Positions 12,601 to 25,843 of a stretch of 64,000 nt of DNA are shown here, piece after piece. The notes under the pieces are model-generated. The model saw only the letters and a list, made by a program, of their open reading frames with translations, ran no database searches and was not told the origin of the DNA. The DNA is from Ananas comosus. Taxonomy: Eukaryota; Streptophyta; Magnoliopsida; Poales; Bromeliaceae. Numbering within the stretch: position 1 is the stretch's first letter; each line of letters starts with the position of its first letter. The stretch is from positions 1,263,490 through 1,327,489 of the forward strand of contig NC_033629.1 in NCBI RefSeq assembly GCF_001540865.1, read 5' to 3'. Position numbers and translations under genes: made by a program.

Positions 12601-13998
12601 GAACTTAATTGTTGCACGGGACAAAACTTTACAAACTAAATTGTTGAAATTGAAACTTCGAAAAGTAATGGAAACTGCAGTCGAACTTCAGTGACTAGTC
12701 ACTAACCTTTTAATTTAAACCAAGCAATGGGTTGACTTATTATAAATCAAATTTTGTAGCAAATTGAACCGCTTATTTGCAGGTACACTCCTATCAGAAC
12801 ATGTCTGCACAAAGTTCCTGCTGCTATTGAAGAACGAGGAAGTGATTGGCCTGAAGAGTGGCCAAAGAGGCTCGAAACTTTTCCTGATTGGCTTGGTGAT
12901 TTACAGGAGAGATTGACTTCAGATCATGACCATTGGAAGGCTATCATTGATAAATCCTATCTTAATGGGATGGGTATTGATTGGTCAAATATCCGGAACG
13001 TAATGGATATGAAAGCCATCTATGGAGGGTAAGAAGTTCTTTTTATTTTAAGATATTTATGTATTACACATGCAACACTATCTATTATTCCCCAGAGACG
13101 TCTGAATTTTTCTTCAACAACATAATTTCTTGCGTTGAGTTAGCAAAAGGGGTCTTCTTCAGAAAACATTAAATGATACAGAACCAATTTCCTTCCATGA
13201 ACTGGTTGATTATCCAACTTAGTATAAGCGTACTTGGGAAGAAATTTCAATTTTGAGGGGTTGTATATGAAAGTTACAGATTTTACAGGGATAATATATC
13301 TATCTAGATGAATTTTGCGGGGACATGGATATATAAGCCTTTTACGTCTGAAATTCCTATCTATGTAATTTTTGTCGTACTGCCTTGAACAATTTTATTG
13401 TCTGTGGCATTCAGAGATACTAATTGTCTCATCAATATGTGCTGTAATACTGTTAAAAATCAAATTGAGTATTTTGTATATTGGCCTATACAGATTCGCA
13501 GCAGCTTTGGCATCTCAAAAGGTTTGGGTGATGAATGTAGTTCCTGTTCATGCTCCAAACACTCTACCCATCATATTTGAGCGGGGGCTCCTTGGTATCT
13601 ATCATGATTGGTGTGAACCATTTGGCACGTATCCAAGGTCCTATGATCTTTTGCATGCTGATCATCTTTTTTCACGTCTTAAAAACAGGTATATAATAAA
13701 ATCTAGTGTCACTGTCGTAATCCTTTGCTCAAGTTTTACAACTGAGCTGGCATAAAATGAGCATTATTTGACATCTCACTTGTGTTTCACTTTGTATAGA
13801 TGTAAACAACCTGTTGTTATCGTGGTTGAGATGGACCGCATTCTGAGACCTGGGGGTTGGCTTATCATCCGTGATAAATTGGAAATTCTCAATCCCTTAG
13901 AGGCAATTTTGAGATCGATGCACTGGGAAATCAGGATGACTTATGGCGAGAATAAGGAGGGTATTATCTGTGCGCAAAAAACAACGTGGAGGCCGTGA
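9611..13998 (+). CDS. PMT28: Probable methyltransferase PMT28-like (DUF248 / putative methyltransferase family)
   Basis: Eight exons: 9611-10402, 10508-10657, 11341-11611, 11702-11794, 12214-12388, 12783-13028, 13494-13688, 13800-13998; joined 2121 bp, 706 aa. It reads like Arabidopsis PMT28 along its whole length. Order: short cytosolic N-terminus; signal-anchor helix about residues 18-39 ([19 protein letters not shown]); a long Glu/Lys-rich linker to about 195; then the DUF248 core, with blocks [73 protein letters not shown] and a C-terminal [10 protein letters not shown]. The family lies in the Golgi as type II proteins and is linked to pectin methylation. Oddity: the first SAM motif reads [10 protein letters not shown] where active paralogues have LDVGCGVASF, so a key glycine is missing; PMT28 of Arabidopsis is similarly altered there. 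Start chosen at 9611 because MAGLRLGR matches family starts; an in-frame upstream ATG at 9587 is less likely. Confidence 0.93.
11870..12003 (+). repeat. 67-bp tandem duplication in PMT28-like intron 4
   Basis: AAAACTTGAATGTCTTAATG and the bases following it occur twice with a period of 67 bp (copies start at 11870 and 11937). The copies differ at only a few positions, for example TAAAACTTTG against TAGAACTTTA. It lies wholly inside the intron between exons 11702-11794 and 12214-12388, away from the splice sites. Confidence 0.85.
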
Positions 13999-14039
13999 AC
14001 TATTCAATTATCTATTGTTTGCCACAATTGAGTTAAATT

Positions 14040-16340
14040 AAAGGATAAAGATGGAGACTCTATTTTGCAGTTGTCTAACAATCATTGACAAAAGAGAAGA
14101 ATTCGAACAGATTCTTCTTACACTCAGACCCGCTTTCGGATTACATCTTGAGTTGGAAGTTTATGGCGGCTAGTTTTGGTGGATTTGACTCGACTTTGAG
14201 AAAATTTGATATGAAAGCATTCATTGGTTTGCTTGCTTCAAAGTGTGCATAGTTTCTCTACTCATCAGGGGCTTGGTGTTTATCACTGTATTTGAATTTT
14301 TGAAGAAGCAACTGCTGATTAGACTGAAATTGTTCTCTATCTCGAGGTACGTGTGAGCGTAATCGTGTACAAGAACTGAATACTTTACCGATAGGGCATG
14401 CATCATGCCATTAGATCATTCTTTGGTAGTTCTATCTCCCACCATGGAGATACTTCATCTCAATGGATTTTTCTGTTTGTTCCGTATGTTTTTCTCTGTC
14501 GATGAGATGATGATGATGTCTTTCTTTCCTGTGGCTTCAGTGATCTCAGTTCTTTACTCAGAGAAGTAATACTTGTATTTGACAAATTACTTTTCCAAAA
14601 TACAAAGTTTTAGTTCAGGTTATATTTTGATGAAAACGGAACTCCAATTGCTACACTCATTTAGTAGTTATGCAAAGATAGAAACCTAGAAGTTAGCTGC
14701 AATTATATTTTGGTACATGATCTGGAGTGCAAAATTTGTGTTAATGAGGCAATCAATTGGGTTTTCATACCGTTTATTCAACATGGAAGAAACATTAAAT
14801 TGCCCTGTTTTTTATGACTCTTTTGTGATAACCATCGAATGAGGTGGGTTTCACATGAAGAAAGAGCATGCTTGCTTCAAAGATGATTTTCACATGAATT
14901 CGTTTGATCCTTATGCTATATTGATGTAGACCGTAGACATCGAAGCTAAAACCGTGTAGACTATTTTATGTTCTGGTTGGTTTAGTTGATCCAATAAAGT
15001 TTACAGGACTCACCTACTTAATTGACCAAAACTTGAGGTGATTAATAACATTTTACTAGAGTTTTTGCTTTTGAGACTAAAAGAAGCTCATTTTAACCGC
15101 GTAACAATAAAAGGGGAACCCAACATTTTAGCTCATACAGTTTGTGCTAACAAAGCGAACATGAGGTTGAGATTGAATTAGATAGGTTCTGAAAACACTT
15201 ATTACATACCACAAAATCTGTCTATAATTTGGCGCCCTTGAATTACTAAAATCTTCTGTTTTTACTCAAGTTCACTTTATTTTGAATTAATTAGATAAAC
15301 CATTATTATTCTAAGTTGTTATAATCTATCCATTTAAATCTAATTTAAACATAAAATTAATCTAACATTTTATTTATTTTAAAAATTATATTTACATCAG
15401 AAATATAATTAAATTTATTGTCGAAACCAACGAATACCAAACACAACAAGTACAAAGTGGCCAGAAGCCTAGTTTGGATCTGGGCATTATTATTATATAT
15501 TTATATTTATTTATATATATTTATACTCTTCGTAGAGGACCCGACGCACCAACTATGCGGACGATCTTATCCATTTGGACACCGGAATTGTACCGCATAA
15601 AGTTAGTTTGCGCTTTATCATGTGGCCACTAAATACGCCACGTGGAGCGCGTACGGCAGCGCACTGTTTGTGGGCCCCACCGCTCGTGATTCCCCGTGCT
15701 GATTTGCGAAGGTGGCGCTCTCTCATTGGTTACCTGTGTCCACAGTATCCATGAGCTATTTCGTAGACCAGGTTCACCATGTTGGGGTGAATTCTCAACC
15801 GTTCGAAACATGCTCTTAGCCCAAATATAATAAATCTTTTAATTAATTTAAGCCAAACTAAAAATAAGTTAGTCTAATTTAAATAATTAATTTGATCTAA
15901 TATTAGATAAATTAGTCTGCAAATACATTAACATAATCAAGCGAATTATTTGATGGATATTATTGTAAATTTTTGTTTTATAAAATTAGGTGTATACAAA
16001 TAGGCATATATTTAATAAAATTCACTAAATTTCATTCATCACGCTCAAATTTAGCAAATTACTATCAACAAATTATCAAATTAAATTTATTAAGTATTAT
16101 CAAATTTAATCAGTAAACAAATGTCATTATTATTTTAGTGAATTTCATTGCCAGTGAAAATCAGGTTGGGCTTGGTGTACGGCCCCGAACGCATCACCGA
16201 CTCCATAGACCAGGTCCACGATGCCATATATCACTGCAACCACAGATATTTTGGCTCTTACCACCACCGTGTAATAATAAATTATAAATAAATAAATAAT
16301 ATTCGATAAATTAATAAAAATAATTCTTTTTATTATTATT
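14040..16340. other. 3' flank and AT-rich intergenic sequence, no supported gene
   Basis: The first 500-600 bases probably include the 3' UTR of the PMT28-like gene; no single clear poly(A) signal could be chosen. 15600-15800 is a GC-richer island containing CCACGTGG, and a phrase TAGACCAGGTTCACCATG near 15762 recurs in similar form near 16206. The remainder is AT-rich with no coding or RNA gene signal. Confidence 0.4.
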
Positions 16341-16388
16341 ATATGTTAATGTTAATACTAAGGATAAGACAAAGAGAGAGAAGGGGAC

Positions 16389-16413
<25 letters not shown>
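16389..16413 (+). repeat. (GA)n microsatellite in a probable 5' leader
   Basis: An uninterrupted GA run within purine-rich sequence just upstream of a good splice donor (CCAAG/GTACGT at about 16509). GA-rich tracts are common in plant 5' leaders, and the context fits the untranslated first exon of the next gene. Confidence 0.8.
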
Positions 16414-16419
<6 letters not shown>

Positions 16420-16509
16420 GCGAGAGGGAGAAGTGGTGGTCGAATTCCCACCGATTCCAATCCAAGTTCTCGCATCGTCTCCTCCACGCGATCTTGTGGA
16501 GATCCAAGG

Positions 16510-17541
16510 TACGTTGATGTGCTCTTTAATCTCCTCCATTTACTTTGTTTTGTTTTCTAGGGTTTTAATTTTGCGAGTTTTTGTAGGTTTTGTTGATCGG
16601 ATAAAAAGACCTGGTTTCGATGCGTTTCGATTTGTTTTAACCTGTTGTGAATTGGGTAATTATCTTATTCGATAATAATTTTGTCGATTTTGATGCGCTT
16701 TTTCTCTAATCGCGTCTTGGCTCGAGCATCGATTTTCCCAATGGAAATCTCTTTTTCCCCCCCTCCTCTGTGAAGCTTTTCTTAGGTTGTTATTGTGTAC
16801 TTCTATAATTGTAATCGATTAGGAAAAAAAAGACCTGTTTTTGTGCCTTTTGTTGATAAGATAAAATACCCATTTTTGATTGATTTTGCTTTGTTATGAC
16901 TAGGTTGTGAATTGTGAAATTATCTTATCTGCTAGTAAATTTTGTCAATTTTATTCGTTCTTTCTCTATTGATTCGTCAAATTGAAGTATTTAACAAGTT
17001 CAACATTAGGTTTTTTGTTTTCTTTAGTTTATGCGCTCTTTTCAGATTTTCACATCTGTAGTTCTTAGTAGATTACAAAACAGAAAAATAATTAGTTATG
17101 TAACTCCTTTTAATCTCTTTTTAAAACCTTGTAATCGCCATTGTTGTTGTTGTTGTTGTTTTTGTTTGAGATATAGCTCTGTGTTTTTTCTAGTTTTGCT
17201 TCATCTTGTTTTTGTAGAGTTAATTTGTATTCCAAGTATTATTGGTTTTGAATCATTTTAGAATGAGGCTTATCTTGAACTTTACATGATAATTTAGGAT
17301 AGAAGAGAAAAAGGATAAAAATATAGTAACTTAAATTGCTACTGCTGATGGCAGAACTCGAACCTTCGTGATCTTTTGAAGCTCCTTTTTACTCCTTTTT
17401 ACTACCAATTTTATCCTGAGACATGCATCCTAGTATTGAAATTTTGTCTCTTTTTGTTTTGGGTTTCTCCATTTATGATTCTTATTTTAGCAGATTAGGC
17501 AATATATTAACTCTCTTCCTTTCTCTTGCTTGGTTTCACAG
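16510..17541 (+). promoter_or_regulatory. Probable 5' UTR (leader) intron of the At1g01500-like gene
   Basis: Donor CCAAG/GTACGTTG follows the GA-rich leader and acceptor TTTCACAG/GTATTAAA lies about 100 bp before the start codon. The segment between is T-rich with no open frame of interest, as expected for a plant intron. Long leader introns in plants often enhance expression; that role is inferred, not seen. Confidence 0.55.
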
Positions 17542-17643
17542 GTATTAAATTTGAGGTCTCTTTGTCATTCTATGTGGGCTTCTAACTCTCCGCAACTTCA
17601 CTTCATGTGTTAAAACTTTACCAAGAGGATCTTCATAAGGGAA

Positions 17644-19456
17644 ATGGAGGGTTCTTATGATGCCTTGGATACGGAGTTATCCCCCAATTCTAGGAAAAAG
17701 ATCATCACGCACCCTCTTTACGTCCCAAGATCATCGCCTTGGCTCGATCTAAAAGTGTTCTATGTAAGAATCAGTAATTGCGAAGTCGACGAGTCGACAT
17801 CGGACCGTCTCACCCTCAACCACATCCCTCTAACTCCCGACACCATCATTGAAGTGAATGGCAAAAGATGTAGCATTTATTCCGAATGCGCATCTTCTTC
17901 GCTCAGAAGGGATAGAGTGGATAAAAAGTCCGAAGAAGCCACTTTTGTGAGCACGGATAGTATACGGACAACGGGGAGTGTGAGGTTCCAAGTCTTTGAT
18001 AAGGATGAGCTGTTAATCACGGGGGACTTGGAATTATGTAACAGCAATGGAGTTGTTGGAGAGTCAAAAGCCAGTAGCAAGAAGTGGAATATGAAGTGCC
18101 AAGCTGCAAGCGCTTGTACTAGGTTCTTGAAGGGGAAGCAGTACGCGGGTCCTGAGAATCCTCATCCTTTGATTGAAGTGTATGTTGCAGGTTTTTTCTC
18201 GGGGGCGCCTATTATTTTGACAAAGACTCTTCAGCTTGGTGTTAGGAAGAAGCAACAGATGAAAGTTACGCTAGGTTCAATTCCAGAGTATGGGACAAGT
18301 GAACAGAAGGATGTGGGGGATGAGGATTCCTTGAAGGTATTAGATGATTCTGTCACTACTAACCTCAATGTTTTCAATTATTTTTTGTTATGGTAGTCCA
18401 AAGCAAACATATAATGGATATTTACAAAAAAAATAATAATAAAAAAAATAAAAAAAAAACCTACATTGTGGATTTTTTCAATAGCTTTCGATAAATTAGT
18501 TTTCAACAGTGTGAACGTTATTTCTAAATAGTTAGTTACTTTGTTAGTTATTCATGGATGAATATACTTCGTATGCATGTAATTGCAGTTTGACCATTTC
18601 TTTACTAGAACTAGACTTGAACAGTAAATGTTTGCACTATTGGTTCTGTTAAGAGCGTGATTTTACTTGAGAGTCTCTCTTTTACTGGTTTAATTTGTAC
18701 TGTAAGAAAGGTGAGCCGACTGATCTGCATAAGGACTTCATCTAACAAATATGTTTCTTTTATCATACTTGTGTATTTAATGCTGTTTTCCGAATCTGTA
18801 TTTCATATGCATTTATTTATTTGTGACAGGATGGATAAACAAAAGGTTAAGAGGGTAATCCTTTCACATATGTTGTGCCATGTTTAAGAACTATATATTG
18901 ATGGATATTGAAGGTTAAAATTAATGCAACATTTGTTGGAAGTGATCACACAAGGAAGTTTCATGTTTACTGATGCCATAAAATTGCATTAATTAAGTTT
19001 TTGACTTTCAAAATAAGTCTTCAAAGTACAGTTACTGCAGTTGAGCACGTAGATTTATTTTTTCAGTAAAACTATTGGTCTAATACCTATTCTGAGCCTT
19101 TTTGAACCTCAAGTGTTACATGCTGAACCAATAAATCTAAATTGATAGCAACTCTGTGAAAGGAGTCTGAAAACATTTACAGCTGAAATATTGTACACTC
19201 TTCTCCAAAATCCTTGTAGGTGTCGGAGTACCAAGAGTACAAACTCGAGAATGATGCAGACGTCGACTACAACAGCATATATTCAAGAGCGGATTACATA
19301 GAAGGGGAGGACGGAGAACTCTCGTGGTTTAATGCTGGTGTAAGGGTCGGCGTCGGGATCGGCCTCGGCATTTGCCTCGGTGTCGGGATCGGAGTCGGTT
19401 TGTTGGTTCGCACATATCAAACCACTACTAGGGGGCTTAGGAGGCGATTTGTTTAA
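17644..19456 (+). CDS. Homologue of uncharacterized Arabidopsis protein At1g01500
   Basis: Two coding exons, 17644-18336 and 19220-19456 (phase 0, AAG/GTATTAG to TTGTAG/GTG), 309 aa. The first exon contains SPWLDLKVFYVRISNCEVD, LRRDRVDKKSEEATFVSTD and IILTKTLQLGVRKK, all strongly conserved in this plant-only family. The second exon ends with an acidic stretch (YIEGEDGELSWFNAGVRV) and a glycine-rich hydrophobic segment, about residues 272-293 (VGVGIGLGICLGVGIGVGLL), then RTYQTTTRGLRRRFV. The C-terminal segment could be a membrane anchor or a glycine-zipper helix. Databases sometimes name the family after erythronate-4-phosphate dehydrogenase, but no dehydrogenase motif is visible and that label should not be trusted. 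Function unknown. The family match is clear and both ends are complete. Confidence 0.9.
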
Positions 19457-20954
19457 TGGCCAACGCCCTTAAATAACAAATCAATTTGTATATTTATCTG
19501 TTCTCCTAGAAAGCTAAGTTGGGTGTGTTACCCTTCCTTTTTGACGGACATGTTGGCTAGTAAATAACCTTCTATAGTTTTATTGTTGTCATGTTTCCTT
19601 TTGCCTTTTTTTCTTACTCTTCTTTTGGGGCTTTTTTTTTTTTTTTTTTTTGGCTGTTCTGATAGTGTATCAGTGTGTGTTGAGAAGCAGTTGACAGTTG
19701 CTAGGCAATGAAAAACTCTTGTTGTTCTCTTATGAAAGAACCTTGCTTGTAAATTTGATGCTCTTTTTTGTGTTGTTGTTGTTGTGGTTGTTGTTGTTGT
19801 TGTTGTTGTTGTAGGAAGTTTTTAAAGTTCGTACTGTGATGCGAATTCTCTATGGGGACGGTACACTTTTGATTTGGACGCTATACTTACGTCTATTTAA
19901 ATTTTCTCCCTAGTTCCTTTCAGAGAACTGTGGAGAGGGATACTGATTTTAACAACTTACTGCTCCTTTAGCCAAAATTAAGCTTGATTTGGCCAAAAAG
20001 ATTTGTAATTTAGGAACATAATTTTATACATTCACGTACGGCAATTAGGAAACCTAACTAAAATTTAATTTAGCTGGTTCATTACAACAAATTATTCGCT
20101 CGCTTAGTTTTCTTTTTTCTTTTTTTTTTAATCCTAGAAGATAAAAGACAAAAAGGTTCATGTGGCTCGGGGGAGCTTCCTTTTCCCCCTTAGTTTTCGA
20201 GAGATTTCAAACGCAACACATGCAAGGCCCCATGATCTAAAAGGGAACTTTGATGCGTGCAAAGTGAAATTGCTCCTCTCATGCTTAAAATTCTCCATAG
20301 CCACTCTACATAGGGAGTTCCCATGTAGAAATCATGTTCCCTGGTACCACAACTAGTGATATCCCATCTATAACAAGACCCCCCACCATAACAAGGACGA
20401 GGATATGAAAAGCTTTCTCACATTCCAGAAATAATATAATATCATATCAATTCAATATAAGCCGAAGTCCAAAATCCAAAAAACGAAAAGAAGAGTTTCT
20501 TAAAAAAAGCCACTATGAAAAGGCTCTCTCAAGTAGAAGATTCCAAAACCGCACAGGGTAACTGATGATGGGTCGAAGCTTAACAAAGAAGCCCCTCCAA
20601 CACCCTACAACAACAACAACAACAACAACAAAAAGCTTTTGCTTTGCTTAGAATCGGGTGCAACTACAGAGGAGAGCCACATTGTGAGATGCCACAGTCA
20701 CTTACAAGGTCTAGCGTTTACGTCAATCCTCTCTTTCCCCCACTGGGGAATAAACCCTCTTGAGAGGACATCTCAACTCACTCCACAAAGACGAAATTAA
20801 TAAAGCAAGATGGAGAGAGAGAGAGAGAAAATAACCCACCAACTTTATTGAAGAGAAGCACAATAGCAAGAACTAGAGAAAGAAAAACAAGAGAGGAAAA
20901 AAGAGGAACTTACAAAGGTGCAACACTTAGAATACCTGAGAGAGAGATTGCATG
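19457..20954. other. 3' flank of the At1g01500-like gene and 5' region of the TRM-like gene
   Basis: Contains a TTG-repeat (about 19780-19812), a poly-T run (about 19630-19650), a CAA-repeat (about 20605-20630), and a GA-rich leader (20815-20945) directly before the next start codon. Nothing else coding was recognised. Confidence 0.4.
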
Positions 20955-23900
20955 ATGGCGAAGAGATCGGATTTCGCGCAGAAGCTGTTGGATGATCTCC
21001 GACTTCGGAAGGAAAAGCTGGGGTATGCGTCGTCGGGCCATCAGCCGAGTAATGCTGCCTCGAGGGGTTTGTTTTCTCCTTATAATTTTCTTTTGTATGA
21101 TTCTAGTTTGCTCTTCTTTTCTAGGAATTGTGAGAATTGTGAGGGACTTGGCTTTCAATAACAACTCATTTTAACAAGCAGTAGACTTACATTCACTGAT
21201 TATCTTTGTAGCACATTCATCAAACAGGTTTGTTCTTGATTACACTAGGAGAAATTAACAAAAAAGGAGGCCGAATTGATGCGAACATGCAAAGTGCTTT
21301 TACCAAAAAATCATTTACGAACTAACGAACATTTCATAAAGCCAGATATAATGTTGTCTAAGCTTTGCCATAACCCTTCTTCATATACAGTATGCCCTAG
21401 ATTGATACTAATCATATATTTAGGTGATCATTTATTAATGATTTACACAAATATATGGCTGTGAATGAAAGAAACCGATACATCTAGATGCCTTATGGGA
21501 ATCCATTCTAATCAGAAGACCATTAAGAAGAAAACTAAACAATTTGAAACTAGATTACAGTAATGAAGCTTTATACGCTATCACATTAATTAAGTTCACA
21601 GTTGTGATACAGATACTCCTACCAACTACTCAATAAATGGGGGAAAATAGTACAAACACATCACAGTGCAAAATGGTTGTGACATTACATTGTTCAGAAG
21701 TACAAGCACATGAATAAGATCTGATTTTAAAACCTTCTATACCATCTGTTCAGCTAATAATAAAACAATCTCTGCATATTCTGGAATTTTAGCATACATA
21801 TCTATCTATTTAAATGGTGCTGGCTTCAGATGCTTATGGAAACTCTCAGAAAAACTTTCGGAGTGCAAGAGAAGCGTCCTCTAATAAATTTGTAAGCCTC
21901 TTAAAGTCTCTTATGGATAGAACTTGCTCAAATATGATAAATGTATTCCTAGTTTTAATGTAAGTTCTTGAGCTTGCAGCAGGTACAGAGTGGCAAGAAC
22001 ATGGTTAAAACAAACAAAAGCGCGCGTCCTAACATGAAACACCACAAAGAAGCTGGCCTAGAAAGCACTTCTCTAGATATTGTTCCTTTTGGAAGGGCCA
22101 CGCGGTCGGGGAATACCATCGACATCTCAACGGCACTCGCCCTTGCACTTACTAAGGGCAGGGAGTTTCAAAGAATAGAAAACCTCGGCGACTACAAATT
22201 CGGGAGCGAACTTATTATGCACCGTGGTGCTATACATTTCAGAGAAACAAACAACCAATATATGTCTGATAGAGCGAGGTACCCTATGAATCAGTATCAC
22301 TTTTCACCCCATATGCAGGTCGATGAAATTTATAAAGGGGTTCAGAAGTTGAATGAAATCATTAAAGCCTTTTCTGGAGTGAATTTTAGCAGAAGCACTA
22401 TTGAGATCGGGAGGGAACTATTGAGAGGGGCGATTGACCTGGAGGAGTCACTAAGAATGCTCGCAATGCTCCAAGAAAATTCGGATAACATCAAAGGGTC
22501 TAGAGGCGGTCGGGTTATGTTATTGAAGGACAAAGAAGAAGATGAATCCTCATCTAATAGAGTAAAACAGAAGAAGTTGATTCAGAGGACTGGGTTTTCA
22601 ATTGATGAAATTAAAGAAGAAAATCTATCCGGCTCATATACTAGAAGGACGAAGGTTACACTGACAAATTCTACTAAGAGTTCATCAAGTCTTCCCAATC
22701 AGTTTACTTCACATAGGGGGTCATTAAGTTGTGGCCAAGATGCTAAGTTGGATTCCCAAGTTTCAGTTGTTGCAAGAAAAACTAACAGGAGTGGAGAAAT
22801 TGGACAAATCCCCAAGAGTAATAGTGATTCCAGTGCTTCAGGAAATGTCAAGAAGTTGGATCCTAAAGGAGGTAATGTAAATGGAAAGGTGAGGATACCA
22901 AATGTGGTAGCAAAACTGATGGGGTTAGAAGAATTTCCCACACCTAAGGCGGAGGTGGAGATCAAGAAAGAAGCTAAGTTTATGAAAGAAACAGAGGTGA
23001 GCAGGACACTAAGAAGAGACACAACAGTTAATGAAATGGGAGATAAATATGCAACCTTACGACCAAATTTAGCAAAAATCAGAGAAAATGAGAATCCACA
23101 GGCAAAAGAGGTTAGAGAGTCTAAACCTGGACAAAACCTAGAAGCCACAAAAAGTAAGCAAATGACTAGCTTAGCAAGTTCAGGATATGAAAGTATGAAC
23201 CAACCACCAAAATATTTGCCAAGTTACCATTTTACAGACATTAACAGTATGAATTACAGTAATACAACACACACTAAGAAAGAAGCGGCACAGATGTGGG
23301 GGTTCACTGGAAGGGGACAGATAACCCAAGAAAAAGCCAAACAACCAATTCAAGAAAATAAGTTGGCTAGTACTTCTAAAAAATATCTCAAGTACCAGGA
23401 GAATGCAGTTAGAAAAAAGGATTTGGTCCAAGAAGATCAGACAGCACAAAATGTATCGCCTATCACATACAGTCACTCAAGGAATGTAAAACATAATACA
23501 TTGGAAAGGAAATCCACAGTGCATGAATTGAAGATTAACCATGCAGCACAAAAAGGTACAACAGAAAAAGAGCAGAATGCGAGAAGTAAATCACAGTTAT
23601 CAGAAAACCCCAGTGCTGTGAAGCCAAGGAGCAGAGAGAAGTCTGCGAATGAAATAAGCAAACAAAAGATGTTATCTTCTGGTAGGATGATTGTAGCAAG
23701 CGAAAAAAGCACAGGAAAGCATACTGATCAGTTGAAAAAGAAGCCAACATACAGAGATCCCGAAAAGCAAATTACAAGGAGTAGAAGTGCTACTTACCAT
23801 GAACCATATAGCCAAAGAGCAAGTGAGGAGTCCAGAGACAAAAAGAAATTAAGTGTGGATCCAAGTAATGATGAACAAAAGGCAGTGATTCCCACTCCGG

Positions 23901-25843
23901 TGGAACATATGAATAAGCCTGTGGATATACCAGCTGAAGAGAAGGTAGAAACTATAGAAAACAAAGGAAATTCAACTGAAAACATGAAAGTATTAGAGAA
24001 TAGTGAACCACCAACAGAAAATGATCAGCAAACAATGCTGCAAATTTCACCTCTAAATGAAATAGAGTCTAGATGGAAGGAAGGAACCAGCACAGAAGGA
24101 GAATCTAACCTTAGAGTAATGGCTTTGGAGCAAACTATGCCAACAGTAAATGAAATTGCCTCTGTTTCCAGTGCTATGTTCACAGATGATATTGAAGATA
24201 CAGAGGTAGTGGACCGGGAATTCATTGCTGAAATGAATGTAAGTTCGACTCTCATTTAAACATTTACTTATAAAAAACTAACTCCTTTTCATATTGTTAG
24301 TCTATAGTATGCACAAATCTATGTTATTTTGCAACATCGACCCAGTGCACTTACAACTTGCCAAATATTTGCCTAATTCCATCCAATATAGCTCTTTTAG
24401 GTCAATAGCACTTAGCATGGACTACTTAATTTTGTTATTGTTTGTTATTTTTTGAACTCTTTATTTTATTATGAGATGAAAAAAAAAAGATACAGTTCTA
24501 TTCTTGTTTGATGATAGAAACAAAATTAGAGTTTCTAATAAACCAACAATAAGTAAAGAAGTTCTCTATGTGCTCATAACTGCAAAGAACTTAATGAGCG
24601 TCAACAAAAAAAGTCTTCTGACAAGCTGATACTGACTTGGCATGAACCAAGAAAAGTTGTCAAATTTCTGGCTAAGAACTCAAAACAGACAGATAGACTT
24701 GGGCTGAGATGCGTGGGTAGGAACACCAACCCGATTTGTCAAAGTTCAAACTTACACAACTCTTAACCAATTAAAAAATATAGAACAACTAAATAGTCCA
24801 AATTGACAATCTAATAGCAATTCTTTTACTTTTGGCAGCATGACAATACGGTTGTCAGAACTCCTAATACTCAACAGACACCACAAGTTTCTGCTGGTAA
24901 AGAAGAAGAACAACTACAATTGCCCAACTTGACAGATGAAAAGAAAGAAGGTATGTAAAAGTCCCTTAAGCAAAACCTGTTTATGCACCATTTTAAAGAA
25001 ATCTGACAGTGTCAGCATGATACGCACAAACTTAGGTCGTCACAGATAATGGAATGCAATGAATCTCATATTGCATCCAAAATGTTTGCTAGGCACATAC
25101 ATATACAAAACAAACGTATATACAAAATGTATGTTTGTGTACGCATGTTGTTGCCCGTACGTACATACGTATTGATGTATGAACGCAAAATAAAAAAATT
25201 TCTGAGAATTTCAGATCATTGTTTTTCTTTGACAGGGTCAAGTGACAGCAGACAATTCAGCAACTTCAACTCATTGAAGTCACCAAGTCAGGTTAAAGAT
25301 GAAGTAAGCGGAGAACTTTCACTTACAGATGAGCAACGTCTCCTCAAAGAATCACTGATTAGGGATCAACATTTCCTTAATACAGCTCAGGCACTTTTCA
25401 AGCTCAATATTCCTGTAAGCGTTCTCCAAGCTAGCGCAAAGGCAAGCCAAGACAAGGACAGTAAGCTTCTTTTAGACTGTGCATATGAATTACTAAGAAG
25501 AAAAGGTAAGAGAGAAGAGGCCATATTTATCACAAAAATATTTGAAAAGCCAACTAAAGAGAGATGCTTGGATTCTTTGATCAAAGAACTCGATGATGAT
25601 CTAGAAAGCCTGAACTTCTCCATGAAAAGGCCAGAAATTAATTGCGACACAGCCGCATGCCTACAAAAATTGCTCGAGAAAGATATCCAATGCAGAAATC
25701 CAGATATCAACTGTATGTGGGATATTGGCTGGAACAGCATTACACTTGCATCAGTTGAAAAGGACGAAGTCATCAGGGATTTGGAGAAGCATATACTAAA
25801 TGGACTCGTTTCTGAATTAGCAAGAGACTTGATAGAGGTATAG
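20955..25843 (+). CDS. DUF4378-domain protein, TON1-recruiting-motif (TRM/LONGIFOLIA)-like
   Basis: Five exons: 20955-21066, 21830-21891, 21980-24238, 24839-24950, 25236-25843; joined 3153 bp, 1050 aa, with phases matching at each join. The tiny second exon (62 bp, AYGNSQKNFRSAREASSNKF) was found by phase and resemblance to plant homologues. The N-terminus MAKRSDFAQKLLDDLRLRKEK is a conserved family start. Residues about 360-380 hold RIPNVVAKLMGLEEFP, matching the VARLMGL motif of the TRM/DUF3741-associated group. The middle is Lys/Ser/Gln-rich and probably disordered. Residues about 875-1050 form the C-terminal DUF4378 domain (RLLKESLIRDQHFLNTAQAL to MWDIGWNS and LEKHILNGLVSELARDLIEV). TRM proteins bind microtubules or recruit TON1/PP2A to cortical arrays; the same role here is inferred. 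The exact third-exon acceptor (21980 or 21983) differs by one Gln. Confidence 0.85.

Noticed and set aside
15750..16230. Similar phrases TAGACCAGGTTCACCATG and TAGACCAGGTCCACGATG about 440 bp apart
   Set aside because: Similarity is limited to about 20 bp with no shared flanks; too short to call a repeat element.
17031..17261. Plus-strand open frame rich in Cys/Phe/Leu in the leader intron
   Set aside because: Results from T-rich intron sequence with a TTG repeat; it lies inside a good GT-AG leader intron.
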